From Lachnospiraceae bacterium (GTDB taxonomy: Bacteria > Bacillota > Clostridia > Lachnospirales > Lachnospiraceae), in NCBI GenBank assembly GCA_022794255.1, contig JAAWEL010000047.1, forward strand, positions 51,502 through 115,501: 64,000 nt of DNA. Reading direction: 5' to 3'. Position numbers and translations under genes: made by a program. The notes beneath the pieces were generated by a model that worked only from the letters and a program-made list of their open reading frames with translations, did no database searches and had not been told where the DNA came from. Positions within the stretch are counted from its first letter, which is position 1. The number at the start of each line of letters is the position of its first letter. This document shows, in pieces, positions 42,210-50,820 of this stretch.

Positions 42210-42674
42210 ATGATTTTGGATCAGGCAAAGAATCTGGATTTTTACAAGAACCTTGGAATTGAGGGACGTTATGCAAAGGCAGTGGAGTGGTTGAAGGTCA
42301 ATGACCTGGCCACTTTGGAGAACGGGAAATACGAGATTGACGGAAAAAATGTTTATGCTAATGTGATGACCTACACCACCCTTCCCTGGGAGGAGGCCAA
42401 GTACGAGGCTCATGAGAACTATACGGATATCCAATATGTGATCGATGGGACAGAGGTCATGACCTATGCCCCTGTTGAGGCGCTGAACCCTGCCGGAGAG
42501 TATAATGCAGAGAAGGACGTAATTAAATTTGATAATGGGAATCCGGGTTTGCAAGTGGTTTGCAATGGCGGAGATTTTATGATATTCTTCCCCTGGGATG
42601 GCCATAAGCCGAAGGCGGCTAACGGAAATCCCTCTTTTGTGAAGAAGGTAGTTGTCAAGATTCTCGAAAAATAG
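42210..42674 (+). CDS. YhcH/YjgK/YiaL family protein
   Basis: 154 residues, single cupin-like domain. Family blocks are KYEIDGKNVYANVMTYTTLPWEEAKYEAHENYTDIQYVIDGTEVM and FMIFFPWDGHKPKAANGNPSFVKKVVVKI, with His and Glu as likely metal ligands. Members (YhcH, EbgC, YiaL) accompany sugar-acid or sialic acid genes and may act as anomerases or isomerases. It lies 89 bases after kduI, so a role in uronate use is likely. AAAGGAGG supports ATG 42210. Confidence 0.9.
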   Translation: MILDQAKNLDFYKNLGIEGRYAKAVEWLKVNDLATLENGKYEIDGKNVYANVMTYTTLPWEEAKYEAHENYTDIQYVIDGTEVMTYAPVEALNPAGEYNAEKDVIKFDNGNPGLQVVCNGGDFMIFFPWDGHKPKAANGNPSFVKKVVVKILEK

Positions 42675-42782
42675 GGAGGAAAGAGCCACAGGCTAAAAAA
42701 CTGTTCAGACGGGGCATATTTTTGTCCCGCCTGAATTGTAAGCTTTAAATTATATTTTATTTGGGAAATATTTGGTAATATC

Positions 42783-42811
42783 TGGACAACTGTCTGGAAA
42801 TACTATATAAT
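42783..42811 (+). promoter_or_regulatory. Promoter of the acyl-ACP thioesterase gene
   Basis: TGGACA (42783-42788), 17-base spacer, consensus TATAAT (42806-42811), 35 bases before the start. Confidence 0.6.
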
Positions 42812-42846
42812 AATTTTGAATTTTTTGTCTGAAAAGAGGGATGGGC

Positions 42847-43581
42847 ATGTATTCGTTTAATGCCCGGGTGCGTTACAGTGAAGTGGGAGGAGACCGGAAG
42901 CTGTCAGTGCCGGGGGTTGTTAATTATCTTCAGGATTGTTCAACCTTTCAGTCAGAGGACTTGAGAATGGGAATTGACTATCTGGAGAAAAACCGGAGGG
43001 CGTGGTGGCTTTCATCATGGCAGATTGTGATAGAAAGATATCCGCTGCTGGGGGAGGAGATTGTAGTCAGTACCTGGCCCTATGATTTTAAGGGAATATA
43101 TGGATATCGGAATTTTACGATTCGGGATAGGCAGGGTATTTATCTGGTGAAGGCAAATTCCATATGGTTTCTGTTTGATACTGCGGCGGGACGTCCTGTG
43201 AAGGCAGAGGAGGAGGACATCCGTGGGTATGGAGCAGGGGAGGATGAAAAGCTGGATATGGAGTATGCGCCCAGACGCATTTTGATTCCCAAAGAATATG
43301 AGGAGGGGGAGCCGATAAGGGTATCCCGGCATCATATTGACACGAACCGTCATGTGAATAATGCACAGTATGTGGCGGTGGCAAGGGAGGCCTTGCCGGA
43401 AGATTTGAAAGTCCGGCAGATCCGGACAGAGTACAAAAAGGCGGCAGTTTTGGGGGATGTGATGGTTCCTAGGATCAGCCGCAGGGAGGATGCCTGTACG
43501 GTTGCACTGTGTAGCCAGGAGGGCACGGTATATGCCGTTGTGTGGATGCAGACGGCAGGTGAAAGCGTAGGAACGCTGTAA
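42847..43581 (+). CDS. Acyl-ACP thioesterase (FatA/FatB-like)
   Basis: 244 residues, two hot-dog domains. It begins YSFNARVRYSEVGGDRKLSVPGVVNYLQDCSTFQSEDLRMG; the first domain includes WWLSSWQIVIERYP and YGYRNFTIRDRQG; the second has RHHIDTNRHVNNAQYVAVA, with the catalytic Asn/His pattern NRHVNN. It releases free fatty acids from acyl-ACP. Bacterial members occur widely in gut Clostridia. AAGAGGG is better spaced for ATG 42847 than for ATG 42841. Confidence 0.93.
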   Translation: MYSFNARVRYSEVGGDRKLSVPGVVNYLQDCSTFQSEDLRMGIDYLEKNRRAWWLSSWQIVIERYPLLGEEIVVSTWPYDFKGIYGYRNFTIRDRQGIYLVKANSIWFLFDTAAGRPVKAEEEDIRGYGAGEDEKLDMEYAPRRILIPKEYEEGEPIRVSRHHIDTNRHVNNAQYVAVAREALPEDLKVRQIRTEYKKAAVLGDVMVPRISRREDACTVALCSQEGTVYAVVWMQTAGESVGTL

Positions 43582-43721
43582 AACAGAGAGCGGGGAGGAA
43601 GATAGAACCGCCAGTCGGATGGCAGGATAAAGTGAAAAGCAAGCTGTTTTATACAGATACCGGCAGCACCAGAGTTATCTGAATTGTTGTGCTGCGGATA
43701 GATTGGGAAAGAGAGAGTTTC

Positions 43722-44555
43722 ATGATTGAGTTAGGGAAGATTCAAAAGCTGGTAATCCAGAGAGAAAAGAGTTTTGGTGTGTATCTGGGGGAGGCAGGGG
43801 ACGAGACAAGCTCGGTTCTCCTTCCGAAAAAGCAGGTTCCGGAGGGAGCAAGGCCCGGGGATACATTAGAGGTTTTTATCTACAAGGATTCGGAGGACCG
43901 GCTGATTGCAACTACTGGAACACCAAAGCTGCAGGTAGGTCAGGTTGCCGTGCTGCAGGTGAAGGATGTAGCAAAGGTGGGGGCATTTCTGGACATGGGG
44001 CTGGAAAAGGATTTGCTGCTACCCTTTAAGGAACAAAACCATAAGGTTCAGGAAGGGGAGATGTGCCTGGTGGCTCTGTATGTGGACAAGAGCCGGCGCC
44101 TGGCCGCCACCATGAATGTATATTCCTATATGAGCGCCCAGTCTCCTTATAAAAAGGATGACAGGATTACAGGAACTATCTATGAGATCAATGAAAATCT
44201 GGGAGCCTTTGTGGCGGTTGATAATCAATATTATGGATTGATTCCCAAAAGAGAAATGTACGGGGAATTTCATCCCGGAGATATTGTGGAGGCACGGGTT
44301 GTCAAGGTAAGAGAGGACGGAAAGCTGGATTTGAGCCCACGGCAAAAGGCCTATATGCAGATGGATACAGATGCAGAGCTGGTCATGAAGGCTGTGGAGG
44401 AGTTTGATGGTGTCCTTCCTTTTAATGATAAGGCCCGGCCGGAAACGATTTTGCGGGAGATGAAAATGAGTAAGAATGCATTTAAGCGTGCCGTTGGGAG
44501 GCTTTTGAAGGAAGGAAAGATCCGGATTACGGAGAATACCATCGAACGGATATAA
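43722..44555 (+). CDS. CvfB-like S1 RNA-binding protein
   Basis: 277 residues, with S1/OB domains followed by a winged-helix C-terminus. Blocks: KSFGVYLGEAGDETSSVLLPKKQVPEGARPGDTLEVFIYKDSEDR, VAKVGAFLDMGLEKDLLLPFKEQ, IYEINENLGAFVAVDNQYYGLIPKREMYG, and ILREMKMSKNAFKRAVGRLLKEG. The family (CvfB, YitL) binds RNA; the Staphylococcus member affects virulence gene expression. Start ATG 43722 has a GAGAGAG site; GTG 43689 upstream is less likely. Confidence 0.93.
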   Translation: MIELGKIQKLVIQREKSFGVYLGEAGDETSSVLLPKKQVPEGARPGDTLEVFIYKDSEDRLIATTGTPKLQVGQVAVLQVKDVAKVGAFLDMGLEKDLLLPFKEQNHKVQEGEMCLVALYVDKSRRLAATMNVYSYMSAQSPYKKDDRITGTIYEINENLGAFVAVDNQYYGLIPKREMYGEFHPGDIVEARVVKVREDGKLDLSPRQKAYMQMDTDAELVMKAVEEFDGVLPFNDKARPETILREMKMSKNAFKRAVGRLLKEGKIRITENTIERI

Positions 44556-44568
44556 CAGGAGGATTGTT

Positions 44569-45153
44569 TTGGACACTATTGAGTATTATAATAAGTATGC
44601 AGCGAAGATTTTTGAGGATACGGCAGAGCTGGACATGGAAGAACTGCGTCAGAGATTCTTAAAATACCTGGAAGAGGGGGATACCATACTGGATTTGGGC
44701 TGTGGATCCGGCAGGGACAGTCTGGCTTTTTATGAGCAGGGCTATGATGTGACGCCTTTAGATGCCTCCGAGGAGATGTGTAAGCTGGCAGAGATACATA
44801 CAGGAATTGAGGTACTGCATATGTCCTATGAGGACATGGAATTTGATGAGGTGTTCGATGGTGTCTGGGGCTGTGGGGCCTTGATCCATGTACCAGAAAA
44901 GGAGCTGGAGGAAATCTTAGAACGGGTCATTGATGCCATGTGCCAAGGCGGGATTCTGTTTTTGTCTTTTAGGGAGGGGGATTTTGAGGGATTCCAAGGA
45001 GAACAGTATTTTTGTGACTATACAGAGGAAAAGCTTGAAAGGCTTCTTAAAGAGACTGGGCGTTTGGAGATGAAAAAGCTCTGGATTACGGATGATAAGA
45101 ACCGCCATTCAGGTGATCATTGGGTAAATGTGCTGGCAAAGAAGATTTCGTAA
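44569..45153 (+). CDS. Class I SAM-dependent methyltransferase
   Basis: 194 residues. Motif I is ILDLGCGSGRDSLAF (residues about 41-55), post-I VTPLDASEEM, and motif IV-like FDGVWGCGALIHVP. The start is TTG 44569, supported by CAGGAGG seven bases before it. It lies 13 bases after the CvfB-like gene and is probably cotranscribed. Substrate unknown; Tellurite-resistance-type (TehB-like) and generic methyltransferases share this pattern. Confidence 0.9.
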   Translation: MDTIEYYNKYAAKIFEDTAELDMEELRQRFLKYLEEGDTILDLGCGSGRDSLAFYEQGYDVTPLDASEEMCKLAEIHTGIEVLHMSYEDMEFDEVFDGVWGCGALIHVPEKELEEILERVIDAMCQGGILFLSFREGDFEGFQGEQYFCDYTEEKLERLLKETGRLEMKKLWITDDKNRHSGDHWVNVLAKKIS

Positions 45154-45314
45154 GGCTATATTTTCTGATTTTTGAAAAATATGTGTGGATTTGTGTTGTT
45201 TTCGGAAGAATATATACAAGAAAACAAATATCCTGTTGGGCAGGATTCACAAGTTTTTATTTTAACAAACTGAAACAAGCAGTTTTTTTGTGAAGATTTA
45301 TAAAGTTGGACAGA

Positions 45315-45345
45315 AAAAGCGGGAACATTTGGACCCGCTTTTGTA
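45315..45345 (+). terminator. Rho-independent terminator in the gap before msmK
   Basis: AAAAGCGGG (45315-45323) pairs perfectly with CCCGCTTTT (45334-45342) around a ten-base loop; the tail TGTAATTTT is moderately T-rich. Confidence 0.65.
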
Positions 45346-45432
45346 ATTTTAAGCACTTTTTTTCATGGATAGGCAGAAGTTACAAAATCGAAAAAGGGTT
45401 TTTGGTGATTTACCATATGGCGGAAAAGTTAT

Positions 45433-45450
45433 GGTTATTGTATGATAACC
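45433..45450. promoter_or_regulatory. Inverted repeat upstream of msmK
   Basis: GGTTAT and ATAACC arms flank TGTATG, an 18-base operator-like element about 90 bases before the ATPase start. It overlaps a TATGAT that could be a -10 box. The binding protein is unknown. Confidence 0.35.
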
Positions 45451-45537
45451 TAAGTAACAGGAGTGAGACCGGTGGGGAATGTCCGGTTGCATCCCGATTA
45501 TAGAACATAAGAACTTATTATCAGGAGGAAAGAAAGT

Positions 45538-46650
45538 ATGGCTAGTCTGTCACTGAAAAATGTAACAAAATCGTATCCCAACGGTTTCGTAGCGGTAAAA
45601 GATTTCAACCTGGAGATCGCAGATAAAGAGTTTATTATTTTCGTAGGACCGTCCGGATGTGGTAAGTCCACCACCCTTCGTATGGTAGCTGGCCTGGAGG
45701 ATATTTCTTCTGGTGAGCTGTATATTGATGGAAAGCTGGTTAATGATGTAGAGCCTAAGGACAGAGATATCGCAATGGTATTCCAGAACTATGCTCTGTA
45801 TCCTCATATGTCTGTATATGACAACATGGCATTTGGACTGAAGCTAAGAAAGGTTCCCAAGGAAGAGATCGATAAACTGGTTCAGGAGGCTGCAAGAATC
45901 CTTGATTTGTCTCATCTGTTAGACCGTAAGCCCAAGGCTCTGTCCGGTGGTCAGAGACAGCGTGTGGCTATGGGGCGTGCTATTGTACGTAATCCTAAAG
46001 TGTTCTTAATGGACGAGCCGCTGTCTAACTTGGATGCAAAGCTGAGAGGCCAGATGCGTATTGAGATTTCTAAGCTGCATCAGAGACTGCAGGCTACAAT
46101 CATTTACGTAACGCATGATCAGACAGAGGCTATGACTTTGGGTACCAGAATTGTTGTTATGAAGGATGGTATTGTTCAGCAGGTGGATTCTCCGCAGAAT
46201 CTGTACGACAAGCCCTGCAATAAGTTCGTTGCAGGATTTATCGGTGCTCCTCAGATGAATCTGGTAGATGCAACCGTAGGCAAGGCAGGTGGTGGTATTA
46301 CCCTGACCTTTGACGGCAATACGATCACTCTTCCGGAGGAGAAGGCAAAAGTTCTGGAGGCTAAAGGATATGTAGGCAAGGTTGTTACCCTGGGCATTCG
46401 TCCTGAGGATCTTCATGATGAGGAAGCTTATCTGAAGGCATCTCCTGACAGTGTATTTTCTGCTACAGTTCGTGTATATGAGCTTCTGGGTGCTGAGGTA
46501 TATCTGTACTTTGATCTGCAGGAGACCAACTGTACGGCACGTGTGAATCCGCGGACCACTGCAAGACCGGGTGATACCATCAAGTTGGCTATGGATCTGA
46601 GCAAGGTTCATGTGTTTGACAAAGAGACAGAGCAGATTATCACAAACTAA
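45538..46650 (+). CDS. ugpC: Sugar ABC transporter ATP-binding protein (MsmK/UgpC type)
   Basis: 370 residues. Walker A GPSGCGKST (38-46), signature LSGGQRQRVAMGRA, Walker B VFLMDEPLSNLDAKLR, H-loop YVTHDQ; the C-terminal 130 residues form the TOBE/MOI regulatory domain. In Firmicutes this stand-alone ATPase energises many carbohydrate importers, including systems like the one at the window start. Codon use is noticeably smoother than in its neighbours, consistent with high expression. Single-gene unit ending in a strong terminator. Symbol is by type (msmK is equivalent). Confidence 0.95.
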   Translation: MASLSLKNVTKSYPNGFVAVKDFNLEIADKEFIIFVGPSGCGKSTTLRMVAGLEDISSGELYIDGKLVNDVEPKDRDIAMVFQNYALYPHMSVYDNMAFGLKLRKVPKEEIDKLVQEAARILDLSHLLDRKPKALSGGQRQRVAMGRAIVRNPKVFLMDEPLSNLDAKLRGQMRIEISKLHQRLQATIIYVTHDQTEAMTLGTRIVVMKDGIVQQVDSPQNLYDKPCNKFVAGFIGAPQMNLVDATVGKAGGGITLTFDGNTITLPEEKAKVLEAKGYVGKVVTLGIRPEDLHDEEAYLKASPDSVFSATVRVYELLGAEVYLYFDLQETNCTARVNPRTTARPGDTIKLAMDLSKVHVFDKETEQIITN

Positions 46651-46673
46651 TAGGTTGACAGATAAAAAAACAT

Positions 46674-46709
46674 GCAGGCGAGTAGCCATACTCGCTTGCT
46701 TTTTTTTTA
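46674..46709 (+). terminator. Rho-independent terminator after the MsmK/UgpC gene
   Basis: GCAGGCGAGT (46674-46683) pairs with ACTCGCTTGC (46690-46699) with one G-U, followed by ten T's. Confidence 0.85.
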
Positions 46710-46776
46710 ACTTTGCATTAAGATATATGATAGGGTGATTTATAACTGACGAATAATTGAAGAAGGAGCGTGTGAC

Positions 46777-47865
46777 ATGATTTCAAATCAGATTCTTCAG
46801 ACAACCATTGAGGGTTTGAAGGGAATTACCAGAATTGACCTTTGCATCTGTGACACAGAAGGAAAGGTGTTAGCCTCAACATTTCCGGAGGCGGAAGAAT
46901 ATGAAAGCTCCATCCTTTCTTTTGTGGATTCACCAGCAGACAGTCAGGTGATTCAGGGCTATCAGTTTTTTAAGGTGTTTGATGAGCATCAGCTGGAATA
47001 TATTCTGCTGGCCAGAGGCGGTAGCGATGATGTATACATGGTAGGGAAACTGGCAGCATTCCAGGTTCAGAATCTGTTGGTGGCCTATAAAGAGCGGTTT
47101 GACAAGGATAATTTTATCAAGAACCTGCTCCTGGACAATCTTCTGTTGGTAGATATTTATAATCGGGCCAAGAAGCTTCACATTGAGACCAATGTGCGGC
47201 GGGTGGTATTTTTGATTGAGACTAAGCACGAGAAGGATGTCAATGCCTTGGAGACTGTACGCAGTCTGTTTGCAGCCAAGACGAAGGATTTTATCACTGC
47301 GGTGGATGAGAAGAATATTATTTTGGTGAAGGAGATCAAGCCCACGGAGGACTATGGGGATCTTGAGAAAACTGCCAACATGATTTTGGACATGCTGAAT
47401 ACAGAGGCCATGACAAAAGTCCATGTATCCTTTGGAACCATTGTGGGCGATATCAAGGAAGTGTCCAGATCTTACAAAGAAGCCAAGATGGCGCTGGATG
47501 TGGGCAAGATCTTTTACAGCGGTAAGAATGTGGTGGCATACAGCAATCTGGGGATCGGCCGTCTGATTTATCAGCTTCCTCTGCCCCTGTGCCGGATGTT
47601 TATCCGAGAGGTGTTTGAGAATAAGTCTCCGGATGATTTTGACGAGGAGACTCTGGCTACGATCAACAAATTTTTTGAGAACAGCCTTAATGTGTCAGAG
47701 ACTTCCAGACAACTATACATCCACAGGAATACTCTTGTGTATCGTCTGGACAAGCTGCAAAAGAGTACAGGCTTGGATCTGAGGGTGTTTGAGGATGCAA
47801 TCACCTTTAAGATTGCACTGATGGTGGTAAAATACATGAAATATATGGAGAATCAGGATTTCTAG
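46777..47865 (+). CDS. CdaR/PucR-type transcriptional regulator
   Basis: 362 residues. The N-terminus (about 1-115) is a sensory region with LDLCICDTEGKVLAS-like content; the middle is GGDEF-like as in CdaR proteins (VRRVVFLIETKHEKDV, KVHVSFGTIVGDIKEVSRSYKEAKMALDVG); the C-terminal HTH_30 domain has FFENSLNVSETSRQLYIHRNTLVYRLDKLQKSTGLDLRVFEDAITFKIAL. Such regulators respond to sugar acids or metabolites. Its steady position after msmK suggests control of carbohydrate uptake; the target is not shown. Confidence 0.9.
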   Translation: MISNQILQTTIEGLKGITRIDLCICDTEGKVLASTFPEAEEYESSILSFVDSPADSQVIQGYQFFKVFDEHQLEYILLARGGSDDVYMVGKLAAFQVQNLLVAYKERFDKDNFIKNLLLDNLLLVDIYNRAKKLHIETNVRRVVFLIETKHEKDVNALETVRSLFAAKTKDFITAVDEKNIILVKEIKPTEDYGDLEKTANMILDMLNTEAMTKVHVSFGTIVGDIKEVSRSYKEAKMALDVGKIFYSGKNVVAYSNLGIGRLIYQLPLPLCRMFIREVFENKSPDDFDEETLATINKFFENSLNVSETSRQLYIHRNTLVYRLDKLQKSTGLDLRVFEDAITFKIALMVVKYMKYMENQDF

Positions 47866-47891
47866 GCGAAAATGATCTGAGGGTAAAGGAT

Positions 47892-47926
47892 AGTCCGGGA
47901 AACATTTTGTTCTCCCGGACTGTTTT
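47892..47926 (+). terminator. Rho-independent terminator after the CdaR/PucR gene
   Basis: AGTCCGGGA (47892-47900) pairs perfectly with TCCCGGACT (47913-47921), followed by GTTTTG. Confidence 0.7.
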
Positions 47927-47976
47927 GTCCTCAATGGGATAGGGCAAGGTGCCAGCCCGGAATTCAGAGGATAATC

Positions 47977-48663
47977 ATGATAGAGATTTTGGATGTTTGT
48001 AAAACATATGGAACGGGAAACAGGGCTCTGAGAGATATCAATATTACGATTGAGGACGGAGAGTTTGTCTTTATTATGGGACGCAGCGGTTCAGGAAAGA
48101 CAACTCTTCTACGACTTTTAGTTAAGGAGGAGGAGCCTACTTCCGGGGAGATTATTGTAAATGACAGAGAGTTAAGGTGTATGCCACGAAGGCATATTCC
48201 CAGATACCGCAGGAGCCTGGGGATCGTATTTCAGGATTTCCGTCTTTTAAAGGACCGGAATGTGTTTGAGAATGTGGCTTTTGCTCAGCGGGTGGTGGGG
48301 GCCTCTTCCCGCGCTATCCGGGAGTCTGTGCCAGAAATGTTAAAGTTGGTGGGATTGTCTGCAAAATATAAATCTCTGCCCCAGCATCTCTCAGGAGGGG
48401 AACAGCAGCGGGTGGCAATCGCCCGGGCTTTGATCAACCGTCCGGAGGTGCTTTTGGCAGATGAACCTACAGGCAATCTGGATTATCAGAATGCAGTCGA
48501 GATCATGGATCTTTTGTGGGATATCAACCAGATGGGAACCACGGTGGTAGTAGTGACTCACAGTCAGGAGATGGTAGATCTGATGGGGGGCAGAGTTATC
48601 ACCCTGGATAAAGGTCAGGTATTAAGTGACGAGATAAGGGACGGGTTCAGGGATGAGGATTAG
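47977..48663 (+). CDS. ftsE: Cell division ATP-binding protein FtsE
   Basis: 228 residues. Walker [10 protein letters not shown] (36-44), FQDFRLL Q-loop, signature [15 protein letters not shown], Walker [13 protein letters not shown]-loop VVTHSQEMV. With FtsX it forms a mechanotransmitter ABC complex that activates peptidoglycan hydrolases outside the membrane. The stop overlaps ftsX, and a M23 peptidase follows, the classical arrangement. Confidence 0.96.
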   Translation: MIEILDVCKTYGTGNRALRDINITIEDGEFVFIMGRSGSGKTTLLRLLVKEEEPTSGEIIVNDRELRCMPRRHIPRYRRSLGIVFQDFRLLKDRNVFENVAFAQRVVGASSRAIRESVPEMLKLVGLSAKYKSLPQHLSGGEQQRVAIARALINRPEVLLADEPTGNLDYQNAVEIMDLLWDINQMGTTVVVVTHSQEMVDLMGGRVITLDKGQVLSDEIRDGFRDED

Positions 48664-49561
48664 TGTGCTTTGGTACTGCTTCAAGCAGGGAATCAAAAAT
48701 ATATTCAAAAATGTTTGGTTTTCCCTGGCATCAGTGGCAACGATTTCTGCCAGCGTTTTTTTATTCTGCCTGTTTTTTTCTATTCTCACCAATATTCAGT
48801 TTATGGTAAAAAATATGGAGAGTACGGTAGGAATCACAGTATTGTTTGACGAGGGACTTAGTGAGACAGATATTCTGGCTTTAGGAGCAGCCATTGGAGG
48901 ACGCAGTGAGATCAAGGAAATGACTTACATATCATCTGAGGAGGCGTGGGAGTCCTTTCAGAAGGATTATTTTGCCGGACATGAGGAGCTGGCTGCTGGT
49001 TTTGCTGAGGACAATCCGCTGGCAGGCTCTGCGAGTTATGAGATTCATCTTCATGATATATCAGCCCAGAATGAGGTTGTTACATGGATGCAGGGTTTGG
49101 ATGGTGTACGGCAGGTGAATTACTCGAACACGATTGTGGAAGGTTTTGCCGGTTTTAACCGGGTTGTGGGCCTTTTGTCTCTGGTGATAACCGGTGTTCT
49201 TCTTTTGGTGGCTATGTTCCTGATCAGCAATACCATTTCAGTGGCAGCGGCATTCCGTAAACAGGAGAGCCAGATTATGCGATTAATCGGAGCCACCAAC
49301 TTTATGATTCGTGCGCCTTTTATTGTAGAGGGAGTAGTGATTGGTCTGATCGGTGCAGGGATTCCCCTGGCAGGGATTTATGTGCTGTATACTCGTTCTG
49401 TGACCTATCTGACAGAGCGTTTTTCGATTCTGTCAGGTGTTTTTATGTTTCTTCCCATGGAGGAGCTTTATCCTGCCATGATATGTGTGGCTATGGGCCT
49501 GGGGGTGGGAATTGGTTTTTTTGGAAGCTTTTTTACCATTCGTAAATATCTGAAGGTATAG
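48653..49561 (+). CDS. ftsX: Cell division protein FtsX (permease-like)
   Basis: 302 residues: N-terminal span (about 23-48), extracellular loop (about 50-165) with the sequence ITVLFDEGLSETDI and YEIHLHDISAQNEVVTWMQGLDGVRQVNYSNTIVEGF, then three C-terminal spans with IRLIGATNFMIRAPFIVEG. It couples FtsE ATP hydrolysis to an external hydrolase, most likely the M23 peptidase encoded 10 bases downstream. Overlaps ftsE by 11 bases. Confidence 0.95.
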   Translation: MRISVLWYCFKQGIKNIFKNVWFSLASVATISASVFLFCLFFSILTNIQFMVKNMESTVGITVLFDEGLSETDILALGAAIGGRSEIKEMTYISSEEAWESFQKDYFAGHEELAAGFAEDNPLAGSASYEIHLHDISAQNEVVTWMQGLDGVRQVNYSNTIVEGFAGFNRVVGLLSLVITGVLLLVAMFLISNTISVAAAFRKQESQIMRLIGATNFMIRAPFIVEGVVIGLIGAGIPLAGIYVLYTRSVTYLTERFSILSGVFMFLPMEELYPAMICVAMGLGVGIGFFGSFFTIRKYLKV

Positions 49562-49571
49562 GTGGCTACAT

Positions 49572-50786
49572 ATGAGAAATAATATCAGACGAAAAAGTTA
49601 TTTTGTAAGTCTTTTTCTGGTGATAACTCTGCTTGTGATGGGAGTGAGTCCTGCCTATGCCACGAAAAAGGATGTGGAAGATGCCAAGAAAAAAGCCAGC
49701 AGCCTGGAAGAAGAAAAAAAGAAGGTAGAGGCTACCCTCAAAAATCTGGAAGGACTAAAACAAGATGCGGCAAAATATGTAAAAGAGCTGGATAAAAGCC
49801 TTAATGAGCTAGAGAGGGAGTTGGAGGATTTAGGGCAGCAGATCACAAAAAAGGAAGCAGACATTGAGGTGGCAAACCAGGAGCTTGAGCAGGCCCAAAA
49901 AGCTGAGGAAGAGCAGTATGATGCCATGAAGCTCCGCATAAAATATATGTATGAGCGAGGGGAAACCAGCTATATAGATATGTTGTTTCAATCAGAAAAC
50001 ATGGTGCAGTTGATGAACCGGGCAGAATATATTCAAAAAATTTCTGAATATGACAGAAAGAAAATGGATGAGTATGTACTTGCCAAGAAAACGGTAGAGA
50101 TTTGGGAAGAGCAGTTAAACAGGGAACATGAAGCGCTTTTGGGCTTTAGGGAGCAGACAGAGGCAAAACGTCAGTCTGTGGAGACTTTACTTGCCAGGAA
50201 GAACCAGGAGTTAAAGAATTTTGAGAGTCAGATTGACCGGGCCCAGGGACAGATCAGTGAATATGAGAGAGATATTGAGGCTCAGGAAAATCGGGTAAAA
50301 CAGCTGGAGGCTGAGATAAAACGGAAAGAGGAGGAAGCAAGGCGGGCGGCAGAAGCAGCGGGAAAGACGTATAATACGGTCAGTCTTGGGAATATTAGGT
50401 TTATATGGCCTTGTCCTGCCAGTAGCCGGATCACCTCAGGATTCGGTTCCCGCACCTCACCAACAGCAGGTGCTTCCACCAATCACCAGGGCATTGATAT
50501 TGGCGCTGCCTCGGGCAGTGGAATTTTGGCAGCTGCTTCCGGCACGGTAGTGATTGCTACATACAGCTACTCGGCAGGGAATTATATTATGATCAATCAC
50601 GGCGGTGGGGTATATACGGTTTATATGCATTGTTCTCAGCTTCTTGTATCAGAAGGACAGTCGGTTATTCAGGGACAGACCATTGCCAAGGTGGGCTCCA
50701 CCGGGTATTCTACCGGGCCTCATCTTCATTTTGGTATCCGGGCAGGTGGAAAGTATGTAAACCCCATAAGCTATGTCAGCCCCTAA
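49572..50786 (+). CDS. EnvC-like coiled-coil M23 peptidoglycan endopeptidase
   Basis: 404 residues. Signal peptide MRNNIRRKSYFV...SPAYA, then two long coiled-coil stretches (about 30-270, Glu/Lys/Ala-rich) and a C-terminal LytM/M23 domain (about 285-404). The zinc site appears intact: HQGIDIGA (His and Asp ligands) and GPHLHFGI (HxH), plus YMHCSQL. Placed directly after ftsEX, it matches EnvC/PcsB-type proteins, whose coiled coil docks to FtsX and holds the hydrolase in check. Here the catalytic residues look functional, as in PcsB-like cases and unlike E. coli EnvC. Confidence 0.93.
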   Translation: MRNNIRRKSYFVSLFLVITLLVMGVSPAYATKKDVEDAKKKASSLEEEKKKVEATLKNLEGLKQDAAKYVKELDKSLNELERELEDLGQQITKKEADIEVANQELEQAQKAEEEQYDAMKLRIKYMYERGETSYIDMLFQSENMVQLMNRAEYIQKISEYDRKKMDEYVLAKKTVEIWEEQLNREHEALLGFREQTEAKRQSVETLLARKNQELKNFESQIDRAQGQISEYERDIEAQENRVKQLEAEIKRKEEEARRAAEAAGKTYNTVSLGNIRFIWPCPASSRITSGFGSRTSPTAGASTNHQGIDIGAASGSGILAAASGTVVIATYSYSAGNYIMINHGGGVYTVYMHCSQLLVSEGQSVIQGQTIAKVGSTGYSTGPHLHFGIRAGGKYVNPISYVSP

Positions 50787-50820
50787 AGGAATGAAATAAA
50801 ACAGAGAGTAGGAGTTTATT

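Larger units (their letters stand above)
45154..45537. other. 384-base gap with an isolated terminator and an inverted repeat
   Basis: No supported coding frame. It holds a terminator-like hairpin at 45315-45345, which is 160 bases after the preceding stop, and an inverted repeat at 45433-45450 upstream of the ABC ATPase gene. I do not recognise a riboswitch. The first 160 bases could be a long 3' UTR or a small RNA. Confidence 0.5.

Noticed and set aside
42698..42734. Hairpin after the YhcH-type gene (TTCAG-A-CGGG against CCCGCCTGAA)
   Set aside because: It has an internal mismatch and no T run, so it is not listed as a terminator.
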